From: JAJDUF01 sp965238265
GTDB taxonomy: Bacteria; Chloroflexota; UBA11872; UBA12225; JAJDUF01
Assembly: GCA_965238265.1 (NCBI GenBank)
Contig: OZ250185.1
Location: 2,914,001-2,978,000 of the forward strand
DNA length: 64,000 bases
Direction: 5' to 3'
The notes below the pieces were generated by a model. That model had not been told where the DNA came from. It saw only the letters and a program-made list of their open reading frames with translations, and did no database searches. Within the stretch, counting starts at the first letter, position 1. Each line of letters begins with the position of its first letter. This document shows, piece after piece, positions 1 through 6,526 of this stretch. A program made the position numbers and the translations under genes.

Positions 1-1498
1 CTAGCACGTCGGTTGGATAGAAATAGGCCAGGTCTTCCGTCCGGTCGGGCCAGCCCAGCGTCGAGAACGGCCACAGCGCCGAGCTGAACCAGGTATCGAG
101 TACGTCCGGGTCCTGTTCCAGGGCACCACCGCACGTCGGGCACTGCCCCGGGTCGCCCTCGCCCGGCTGCGGCACGATAGGCTCCGGGCACTGCCGGCAG
201 TACCAGACCGGGATGCGGTGTCCCCACCACAGCTGACGTGAAATCTCCCAGTCGTGGACATTTTCCATCCAGTGCAGATAGATCCGCTCGAAGTGCTGCG
301 GCACGAACTTGATACGCCCATCTTTGACCGCCTGAATAGCCGGTTGGGCGAGTACGGTCTGCTTCACGAACCATTGCTCGGAGATACGCGGCTCGACCAC
401 CGTACTGCACCGATCACAGGTGCCAACTGCGTGCGTGTGCGTGGCCACGTTGCGTACCCGCTGCTCGGCTTCCAGATCGCGGAGCAGCGCTGCGCGGGCC
501 ACGTACCGGTCCAGGCCGGCGTAGGGCCCAGCCTCGTCGTTGAGCGTGGCATCGTCGTTCATAATGCTGATGGCCGGCAGGTCGTGGCGCTGCCCCATTT
601 CGTAGTCGTTCGGGTCGTGACCAGGAGTTACCTTCACCGCGCCGGTGCCGAAGGCGGCCTCCACCGCCGCGTCGGCAATAATGGGGATGCGACGGCCTAG
701 CGCCGGCAGGATGGCCTGGCGACCGACGAGAGTGCGATAGCGTTCGTCATCCGGGTGTACCGCGACTGCCGTATCGCCGAGGATCGTCTCGGGTCGGGTC
801 GTGGCCACCTCGATGTGACCACCGCCTGCGAGGTCGTAGCGCACCGTCCAGAGCTTGCCTTCCGTCTCCTCATGCACCACTTCGAGGTTGGAAATCACGG
901 TGCCGCAACGCGGACACCAGTTCACCAGGTACGGACCGCGGTAGATTAGCCCCTTGTGGTAGAGGCGCACGAAGGCCTCGCGCACGGCACGGGAGAGCTG
1001 GTCGTCGAGCGTGAACCGCAGCCGCGACCAATCGCAAGAGGTGCCGAGCTTGCGGAGCTGTAACTCGATGGTGTTGCCGTGGTGCTCGCGCCACCCCCAC
1101 ACGCGCTCGACAAATGCCTCGCGCCCCAGGTTTTGGCGAGATAACCTTTCCTTTTCCAGCTCCCGCTCCACCACGTTCTGCGTAGCGATGCCGGCGTGAT
1201 CCGTTCCGGGCAAGTAGAGCGTGTTGTCGCCTACCATGCGCCGCCAGCGGGCCATCACGTCTTCGAAGGCGATCATCATGGAATGGCCATGATGGAGCAC
1301 GCCGGTGATGTTGGGCGGCGGCATCATCAGCGTCCACGGGCGGCGCGTCCAATCTGCGGGCGGCGTAAAGTGGCCGTTATCGAGCCACTGTTGATAGACG
1401 CGGTCTTCGATGGGGCGATGATCGTAGGCGCGGCTCATCGCCGCGTCGTGGCCGTCCTGGGCCGCTGGCGGTCGTGCTGCCTGTTGCGTCGTGGTCAT
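1..1498 (-). CDS. valS: Valine--tRNA ligase, N-terminal part (cut by window start)
   Basis: Class I aminoacyl-tRNA synthetase that charges tRNA-Val in the cytoplasm. 499 N-terminal residues lie in the window; the family is usually about 880 long, so the rest lies beyond base 1. The ATG at 1498-1496 follows a GGAGG a few bases upstream. The class I HIGH-type signature reads PPPNITGVLHHGH at residues 60-72, and a typical ValS segment DTWFSSALWPFSTLGW lies at the truncated edge. The editing (CP1) region lies between them. The frame is intact from 1498 to 2. A T-box leader lies upstream on the same strand, so expression should respond to uncharged tRNA-Val. Identity is very secure. Confidence 0.97.
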   Translation of the reverse strand, partial: MTTTQQAARPPAAQDGHDAAMSRAYDHRPIEDRVYQQWLDNGHFTPPADWTRRPWTLMMPPPNITGVLHHGHSMMIAFEDVMARWRRMVGDNTLYLPGTDHAGIATQNVVERELEKERLSRQNLGREAFVERVWGWREHHGNTIELQLRKLGTSCDWSRLRFTLDDQLSRAVREAFVRLYHKGLIYRGPYLVNWCPRCGTVISNLEVVHEETEGKLWTVRYDLAGGGHIEVATTRPETILGDTAVAVHPDDERYRTLVGRQAILPALGRRIPIIADAAVEAAFGTGAVKVTPGHDPNDYEMGQRHDLPAISIMNDDATLNDEAGPYAGLDRYVARAALLRDLEAEQRVRNVATHTHAVGTCDRCSTVVEPRISEQWFVKQTVLAQPAIQAVKDGRIKFVPQHFERIYLHWMENVHDWEISRQLWWGHRIPVWYCRQCPEPIVPQPGEGDPGQCPTCGGALEQDPDVLDTWFSSALWPFSTLGWPDRTEDLAYFYPTDVL

Positions 1499-1540
1499 CC
1501 GCGCCTCCTTACCGACTGATTAATTAGATATTGGGACTAC

Positions 1541-1630
1541 CGGCCCCCCTATGGTCCCCCCGCTGCGGCAGGGGGACGGCATGTTCCCTCCCCTGGCGCA
1601 ACGGGGAGGGGTAGGGTGGGGGCCAAGATT
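1541..1630. repeat. Composite dispersed repeat (families B and E)
   Basis: A family B palindrome (ggcccccctatggtccccc, centred on a C-run/G-run pair) is followed by a family E palindrome (cctcccctggcgcaacgggg plus a tail ending in gggggccaagat). Copies of both recur in the window, for example at 46600-46682 and 61200-61348. This copy separates the T-box terminator from valS. Confidence 0.85.
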
Positions 1631-1643
1631 CCCTCGCGGCTCC

Positions 1644-1700
1644 TTAAAGCAAACGCGCCATATTCGCCGCGGGGCACTTGCCCGCGGGACGAACATGGCG
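1644..1700 (-). terminator. T-box-controlled intrinsic terminator
   Basis: On the minus strand, a long hairpin pairs CGCCATGTTCGTCCCGCGG with CCGCGGCGAATATGGCG and is followed by the T-rich stretch TTTGCTTT. The 5' arm is adjacent to the T-box motif, as expected for the antiterminator/terminator switch. Confidence 0.85.
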
Positions 1701-1741
1701 TGTCGTGGTACCACCCGGGTTCAGCCCGACTGCCGTGGGAC

Positions 1742-1789
1742 CTGACCCCCGGCCCCTTCCCTCCAGGGAGGGGGTTGGGGGTAGGTGCG
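1742..1789. repeat. Family C palindromic repeat inside the T-box
   Basis: Core ccccggccccttccctccag with its complementary half, as seen also at 2171-2212, 21456-21493, 29180-29218, 29664-29710 and 57240-57276. Here it lies exactly between the two arms of T-box stem III. Confidence 0.85.
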
Positions 1790-2061
1790 TTCCACCCCTC
1801 AGTCGGACTCTCGTTACAGCGCTAACGGGCTTACCCGAAGAGGCTTATTGGCGCTCCGCACCGGCTACCGCCGGCGATATTGTGGTCCGCGCTCTCGGCC
1901 TCTCAACTCCCAAGCGACCTTCGGCTACCGCTACCGGAGAGGGCTTGCAGTCGGTGGCCCTCTCTCCCTATCTGTCCGCGCGCCAGGCGCGCGAGGCGGT
2001 GCAGGCGTAGCCTACTCCTCTTGTTCGCTGCCGTTATGGCTATGAAGTTGTCCTCTCCACG

Positions 2062-2090
2062 AGTATAGGTGGCCGGAATGAGACTGTCAA
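2062..2090 (-). promoter_or_regulatory. Sigma-70-type promoter of the valS T-box transcript
   Basis: On the minus strand TTGACA (2090-2085) is separated by exactly 17 bases from TATACT (2067-2062). Transcription would begin near 2055, just ahead of the T-box Stem I. This is a near-consensus promoter. Confidence 0.8.
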
Positions 2091-2170
2091 TGACCGTTCT
2101 GGCGGCCATACCGTGCAAAAGCCATGACCGAGACACAGACGGACTGCCAAGTGGCGCCCATCCATTTGAA

Positions 2171-2323
2171 GACTCCCCTTCCCTCTAGGGCAGGGGGCGG
2201 GGGTGAGGTGGAGCTTACGTCTCAACTGAAGAACCTGCCCTTGTAAGGCTCACCTCCCGTCATTCCCGCTTGTGCGGGAATCCACTACCCCGCCGCCGGA
2301 TTCTGGCCTACGCCGGAATGACA
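2171..2323. repeat. Family C and family A dispersed repeats
   Basis: A degenerate family C palindrome (2171-2212) is followed by a family A element (2258-2323). Family A has two imperfect palindromes, cattcccgcttgtgcgggaa and a ccggattc...ggaatgac half, joined by a short spacer. No gene is supported here. The next 75 bases include a run of about 11 Gs (2400-2410). Confidence 0.8.
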
Positions 2324-2432
2324 GGGAGGCGAGCCGGGCTGGCGGCGGTGTGGTGGGAAGGCACCGTAGGTGGAGTGTCCTCTTGCCCGCGCTAAACGGG
2401 GGGGGGGGGTGCTATCCTGAGCAGTGCCGCCG

Positions 2433-2636
2433 CTACCTTGCTTTCTTGCAGAACGGCAGCCCGGTGCGCTTATTCTCCATGACGATGTAACCGGCCGGCA
2501 CACTGTCGAGGGTTGCCCCTGGCCTGGGCTGCTTGGCAAAATAGTAAATGCGCTGCTCGCGCCCGTTCTGGAGCACAACGTCCTTGTAATGGAGATAGTA
2601 GGTCTGCCCCTTGCTGTTGACGTGCGTGTACGCCAC
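2433..2636 (-). CDS. Small conserved hypothetical protein (67 aa)
   Basis: Starts at GTG 2636, seven bases after AGGAG. Basic and aromatic: the N-terminal half reads YTHVNSKGQTYYLHYKDVVL, followed by a Q-N-G-R-E turn, IYYFAKQPRPG and a C-terminal NKRTGLPFCKKAR. The pattern suggests a small beta-rich cytosolic protein. No enzymatic motif is visible. It is flanked by repeats on one side and divergent from the zinc-ribbon gene on the other. I recall similar short 'KGQTYYLH' proteins in Chloroflexota, but that is memory rather than a search. Confidence 0.65.
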   Translation of the reverse strand: MAYTHVNSKGQTYYLHYKDVVLQNGREQRIYYFAKQPRPGATLDSVPAGYIVMENKRTGLPFCKKAR

Positions 2637-2799
2637 GATTCATCTCCTGCATGCACTCGCTGGATCGGGCACTTGGACAAGTGAGCACCCCGGCAGCCGC
2701 TAGTGAGAATTTCGGAGCCTCCTCAGTATAGCGGAAATGGTGAGCGCGAGAAGGTATCATGTAAGGGAGTGGGTCGCGATTTGAGGGGAGTGGGCAACA

Positions 2800-3243
2800 A
2801 TGAGCACCGCTACCTACTGTTCTCGCTGTCGGATCGGGCGCCTCGATGACGAAGGTATCTGTCCGCTCTGTGGTGGCGTTGGCGCGCATGTCGGGCGGCG
2901 GAAACGTTGGGCACTCGCCGTGGGACAGTTGTTGGGCAACCTCAACATCGGCCTCGTTGCGCTCGGGTTGTTCCTGGCCAGCGCGGCGCTAGTCGTGTGG
3001 GCTGGCTCATCCTGGCTTGCCTCCGCTGCGCCCGAGAGCGCCCAAGTCCCAGCCGGCGTGAGCGAGCTACTCGCAAGGTCGCGCTCCGACCCTGGTGGCC
3101 TGCTCCTGGAGCTGATCTGGCGTGCCCTGGCGCAAGCGACCATCGTGACGGCCATCATTATCGCCGTTGGCTATATGCTGTGGAAACGCCAGCAACGCCA
3201 GTCCAGAACCGAAAACGTCAGCAGCAGCGACGACCAAGGTTGA
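2800..3243 (+). CDS. Zinc-ribbon membrane protein, hypothetical (147 aa)
   Basis: The N-terminus has two CxxC pairs (CSRC at residues 8-11, CPLC at 22-25) forming a small zinc ribbon. Two hydrophobic segments follow (about 46-66 and 112-130), separated by a roughly 45-residue loop. The C-terminus is a short charged tail (KRQQRQSRTENVSSSDD). The ribbon probably faces the cytoplasm. The start ATG is the first in the frame and precedes the ribbon directly. The stop (TGA at 3241) abuts a family A half repeat. Function unknown. Confidence 0.65.
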   Translation: MSTATYCSRCRIGRLDDEGICPLCGGVGAHVGRRKRWALAVGQLLGNLNIGLVALGLFLASAALVVWAGSSWLASAAPESAQVPAGVSELLARSRSDPGGLLLELIWRALAQATIVTAIIIAVGYMLWKRQQRQSRTENVSSSDDQG

Positions 3244-3328
3244 CGCTTTCGCGGGAATGACGGGTGTGAGGTACACGTTCCCTCCCCGGTGCATCAGCAC
3301 GGGGGAGGGCCAGGGTGGGGGCCAAGAT
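3243..3328. repeat. Half family A repeat and family E repeat
   Basis: A right half of family A (gctttcgcgggaatgacggg, from 3244) is followed by a family E palindrome (cctccccggtgcatcagcacg... to gggggccaagat, about 3280-3328). It fills the convergent gap between the zinc-ribbon gene and the YloV-like gene. Confidence 0.8.
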
Positions 3329-3340
3329 GCCCCGCTGGCC

Positions 3341-5038
3341 TCATTCCAGACCGATGAAGTAGTGATAGTGCGGTTGTCCGCCGGGTGTGACCTCGATCTC
3401 GGCCAGCGGCAGCCATTCCTCCAGCCGTGCAACTAGCGCGTCAGTGGTGGCCGGCTCCGCAGCTGCGCCGGGGTACACGCTAACTATCTCGTAGTCGTCG
3501 GTATCCAAGGTGTCGAGTGCCCCGCGCAGCGCCCCGATCTGATCTGCGCCGTGAGCCACGAGCACGTCGTCAACGAGGACAATCGCCTCGCCCTCCCGTA
3601 CCGCCAGGTCGCCGCTCGTCGAGTCACGGACGGCGTGAGTCAACTCAACCGTGCATACGGCCTGCGCGGCCTCGGTCATGGCGGCAGCGTTCATCGCCGG
3701 TGAGTCCTCACCATTGAAAGCCAACTGTGCGGCGATGCCTTGGACGACCGTCTTTGTGGGCACAATGGTCACGTCCACGTCGTCGGGAACGAGCTGGATG
3801 ACCTGCTCCGCACCCAGGATCACATTCTTGTTATTCGGGAGGATGATGACCTCGGAAGCGTTGGCCGCCACGCAGGCGGCGAGCAACTCTTCCGTACTCG
3901 GGTTCATGGTCTGACCACCCGTGACGATCTCGCCCGCACCGAGCGAGCGGAGCACTGCCTCCAGCCCCTCACCCGCAGCGACGGCGACCGTTGCCAGCGG
4001 CACCGGCGGCGCAGGATCATCCGACAGCTCCGGCTCCGCTGGCCCTTGCGCCTGTTGCGCCTCTCGCTCCAGCACCTGCAAGTCCATATCCTCGATATGG
4101 ATGTCCGCGAGCCGTCCGTTTGCGACCACCGCACTGAGCATTTGGCCCGGATCATCGGTGTGGCCATGCACTCGTATGATATCGCTGTCACCGACAACCA
4201 CGGACCAGTCGGCTAACGACTCAATCGTCCGGCGGATATGGGCCATGTCGAGGTCCCGGCCGGTAATCAGGAACTGGGTGCAGTACCCCCAGCCCTCGGC
4301 ATCACCATCCGTCGTCGTGCTGTCGGTCATAGCGCCGATGGCCGGCGCTACCGGGGCGGCCCCGTCACCGAGGAGCGCGCTGGCGTCCGCGTTAGGTACC
4401 CCATCGGTCTCCGCCTGCAGCATCCCCTCCAGAATGAGCCGGTAGCCTTCGCCCCCGGCATCCACAACTCCGGCCTCCCGGAGCACCTGCAATTGGTAGC
4501 GCGTCTTCCGCACGGCCTCGGCCGCCGCCGTTGTGGCGCGCCGGAGCGTGAAGGTGACATCTTGGGACTCTCCCGCCGCCTGCTCGGCTGCGCGGCCGGC
4601 AGCCCGCGCGACCGTGAGCATTGTTCCCTCGACGGGCTGGGCGACGGCGCCATAGGCCGCCTCGGCCGCTTCCGTCAGCGCCCGCGCCATCGTCTGTGCA
4701 TCGCTCTCCTGGTGTCCCTCCAGCGCTCGCGCCATACCGGCGATGATCTGCGAGAGGATGACGCCCGAGTTGCCGCGCGCGCCCATCAGCGCACCACGCG
4801 CGGCCTGCTTCGCAACGGCTGCGGCCTCTTGTGCAGCAGGGTCAATCCCCGCCAGCGCGGCCCGCATGGTGAGCAGCATATTGGTGCCGGTATCGCCATC
4901 CGGCACCGGGAACACGTTGAGGTCGTTGACCGCCTCGCAGTGCTGCTCCAGCCGGGCGGCACCGCCGAGGAGCGCTGCCCGCCAGCGCTGGCCATCCCAG
5001 GTGGTCTGTTGCGCGAGCGCCGGCTCCTGTGTTACCAT
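3341..5038 (-). CDS. DhaL (DAK2)/YloV-family protein
   Basis: A 565-residue cytosolic protein with an N-terminal DhaL domain and a C-terminal DegV-like region, as in YloV/FakA-type fatty-acid kinases. The nucleotide/Mg-binding signature NDLNVFPVPDGDTGTNM sits near residues 40-57, followed by GARGNSGVILSQI. The C-terminal half has EVIILPNNKNVILGAEQ and a conserved ending. ATG 5038 is chosen over the longer frame (to 5152) because GGAGAG precedes it by eight bases. It is divergent from rpmB, a common partner arrangement. It probably works as the kinase subunit with a DegV/FakB lipid-binding partner encoded elsewhere. Confidence 0.88.
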   Translation of the reverse strand: MVTQEPALAQQTTWDGQRWRAALLGGAARLEQHCEAVNDLNVFPVPDGDTGTNMLLTMRAALAGIDPAAQEAAAVAKQAARGALMGARGNSGVILSQIIAGMARALEGHQESDAQTMARALTEAAEAAYGAVAQPVEGTMLTVARAAGRAAEQAAGESQDVTFTLRRATTAAAEAVRKTRYQLQVLREAGVVDAGGEGYRLILEGMLQAETDGVPNADASALLGDGAAPVAPAIGAMTDSTTTDGDAEGWGYCTQFLITGRDLDMAHIRRTIESLADWSVVVGDSDIIRVHGHTDDPGQMLSAVVANGRLADIHIEDMDLQVLEREAQQAQGPAEPELSDDPAPPVPLATVAVAAGEGLEAVLRSLGAGEIVTGGQTMNPSTEELLAACVAANASEVIILPNNKNVILGAEQVIQLVPDDVDVTIVPTKTVVQGIAAQLAFNGEDSPAMNAAAMTEAAQAVCTVELTHAVRDSTSGDLAVREGEAIVLVDDVLVAHGADQIGALRGALDTLDTDDYEIVSVYPGAAAEPATTDALVARLEEWLPLAEIEVTPGGQPHYHYFIGLE

Positions 5039-5221
5039 CAGTGATACTCTCCATCTAATTAGATCGTAGCCTAGCCGCCCGGCGCTGCCAAAGACAAGGG
5101 GTTGCGTTACCAGACAGCTTGCCCGGTATTGCCAACTATCGCCGAGGCTCAATCATACCACAGTGCCTGGTATATCCTGATGAGGGTGTTTGCCCACGAG
5201 CGCTGGTGAGGTCAACGAACT

Positions 5222-5428
5222 GTGAAACGATGTAGCTTCTGCGGCAAAGGGCCAATGGTCGGCCGCAATATCCGCCACAAAGCCAAGGGGAAGTGGACCT
5301 ATCGCGCGCCCAAAACCCGGCGTGTGTTCCGGCCCAACATCCAGCGCACCACCATCTTTCTGCGCGGTGAGCGGCGGCGCGTCCACATCTGCACCCGCTG
5401 CCTGCGTACGCTCAACAAGACGGCCTAG
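5222..5428 (+). CDS. rpmB: 50S ribosomal protein L28
   Basis: A 68-residue basic ribosomal protein. It begins at GTG 5222 with MKRCSFCGKGPMVGRNIRHK, followed by RAPKTRRVFRPNIQ and a C-terminal CTRCLRTLNK. Two CxxC pairs (CSFC, CTRC) make it the zinc-binding (C+) form of L28. Length is normal for the family. A weak GAGG lies 10-14 bases upstream. It is divergent from the YloV-like gene. Confidence 0.95.
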   Translation: MKRCSFCGKGPMVGRNIRHKAKGKWTYRAPKTRRVFRPNIQRTTIFLRGERRRVHICTRCLRTLNKTA

Positions 5429-5440
5429 CCGGCAGCCGCC

Positions 5441-6067
5441 TCACTGCCCTGCCGCTTGCCGTAGCTCCTCCGCGGCTTCGAGCAGGTACTCGTTGATCTT
5501 GTCCAAACGCTCGGCTGCCTTGGCAATGCGCTCTTGATCCTCGGTATCAATGGCGCGCGCATAGTCCGCTACCATCGGCTTCGTCTCGGCATTGACTTGC
5601 TGGAGTAGCTCGGCGGTGCGCGTCAATTCGGGTGGCACCGGCTGCACCGCGGCCATGTCCTCCGCTGCCAGCTCCATCAACTTCAGTACGAAGGTAGCTT
5701 GTTCCCGCCATTCCTGATCGCGCAGCAGACTCGGCTCCTCCCCGGCCGCGACCCCCAGGTTGTCCAGCACGGCCAGCGCCTGCGCGTACACACCGGCCGC
5801 CGGCGCTACTTTCGCTGCGAAGGCCGCGACCGGATCGCTCTGTGGGGGCACTTCACGCCGCGTGATCGGAGGGCTTGGCCGGACGGCAGGACCACCGAGT
5901 CGGGCCGGCGCACGCTCCGAATCGAACACTGCGCTACTGGTCTCGATGCCCGGTTCCGGTAGGCCGCGTGGCCGCGCGATAATGGCGAAGACGACAAAGG
6001 CACCAATCACCAGCACCAGCACCGTACCGACTAGCCCCAGCCCACCGAGTAGGAATACACGCCGCAT
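5441..6067 (-). CDS. Membrane-anchored hypothetical protein (208 aa)
   Basis: One N-terminal transmembrane or signal-anchor segment (LLGGLGLVGTVLVLVIGAFV, residues 6-30) is followed by a Pro/Arg-rich linker. The extracytoplasmic domain (about 80-208) is helical and rich in Ala, Glu and Gln, with a coiled-coil-like end (AKAAERLDKINEYLLEAAEE). No catalytic motif. It ends 13 bases from the convergent rpmB stop. Likely an envelope protein; function unknown. Confidence 0.65.
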   Translation of the reverse strand: MRRVFLLGGLGLVGTVLVLVIGAFVVFAIIARPRGLPEPGIETSSAVFDSERAPARLGGPAVRPSPPITRREVPPQSDPVAAFAAKVAPAAGVYAQALAVLDNLGVAAGEEPSLLRDQEWREQATFVLKLMELAAEDMAAVQPVPPELTRTAELLQQVNAETKPMVADYARAIDTEDQERIAKAAERLDKINEYLLEAAEELRQAAGQ

Positions 6068-6085
6068 GGCTACAACCCTCTGCTC

Positions 6086-6181
6086 CTAATGGTACACCGG
6101 GGACTCTTCCGTCCGCTCATACTGCTCTACAAGCCAGATAGCCAGCGCTGGCGAGAGCGGCATGTCCACAAGAAATCTCAC
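6086..6181 (-). pseudogene. Truncated DUF5615 (PIN-like) toxin partner of DUF433
   Basis: A GTG start (6181) overlaps the DUF433 stop as GTGA, the usual translational coupling for this toxin-antitoxin pair. The first 18 codons read VRFLVDMPLSPALAIWLV, the normal beginning of DUF5615 proteins, including the acidic residue of the PIN-like fold. The frame then drifts (EQYERTEESPVYH) and stops after 31 codons; the family is about 110-120. The remaining domain is absent downstream. Too short for the supplied gene-length cutoffs, hence easily missed. Confidence 0.65.
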
Positions 6182-6402
6182 CGGGCGAACTCTACCGTCT
6201 CCTCTTCCGCCAGGAAGGCAGCGTACCGCAGGGACTCATCAATGTCTTCCGGCTCCAGGTACAGGTATTCCTGGAGCACGGTCTCTTTCGTCTCCCCGGC
6301 GGCCCGGAGTCCCAGCACGCGGGACACCGGAAACCGCAAGCCGCGAATGCACGGCTTGCCCGTAGCGACCTGTGGATCCACGGTAATACGCTCAAAGCGC
6401 AC
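6178..6402 (-). CDS. DUF433 antitoxin-like protein
   Basis: A 74-residue protein with the DUF433 pattern: RITVDPQVATGKPCIRGLRFPVSRVLGL, then GETKETVLQEYLYLEPEDIDESLRYAAF. This family is a small winged-HTH-like antitoxin usually encoded immediately before a DUF5615 nuclease toxin. Here the toxin frame is only a 31-codon stub overlapping its stop codon, so the antitoxin is probably orphaned. Length is normal for the family. Confidence 0.85.
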   Translation of the reverse strand: MRFERITVDPQVATGKPCIRGLRFPVSRVLGLRAAGETKETVLQEYLYLEPEDIDESLRYAAFLAEEETVEFAR

Positions 6403-6469
6403 GCTTCCACCTCCGAGCAGTCGTCCCTCGATATGTTAATAGTAGCGTAGAGTCGGTCACAGGCGGCAT

Positions 6470-6502
6470 GAGGCCGGAGCGTGAAGATCACGCTCCGGCC
6501 TC
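6470..6502. terminator. Perfect 15-bp inverted repeat after the capsid gene
   Basis: gaggccggagcgtga and its exact complement are separated by a three-base loop (aga). It lies 25 bases past the capsid-fusion stop on the minus strand. There is no T-run on either side, so it may be a transcript-stabilising or rho-assisted hairpin rather than a classical intrinsic terminator. Confidence 0.5.
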
Positions 6503-6526
6503 GACTGAGCAGAGGGCCGAGTGTGC

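Larger units (their letters stand above)
1640..2056 (-). ncRNA. T-box riboswitch leader of valS, with a palindromic repeat in its stem III loop
   Basis: The minus-strand transcript shows T-box hallmarks in order: a Stem I 5' side with GAGGAGTAG (2011-2019); an AG-bulge-like GGGAGAGAGGG; a distal loop ACCGACTGCAAG; a specifier-loop context GAAGGTCGC whose GTC (1918-1916) is a valine codon; a stem III pair (1808-1800 with 1732-1724, nine pairs); the T-box motif GGGTGGTACCACG (1716-1704); and a terminator hairpin. The stem III loop is far longer than normal because it contains a genome-dispersed palindrome (1742-1789). Two more repeats sit between the terminator and valS. Class and specifier are assigned by eye. 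Confidence 0.88.

Noticed and set aside
2272..2490. Small plus-strand ORF starting MRESTTPPPDSG
   Set aside because: It is a translated family A repeat with no native coding sequence.
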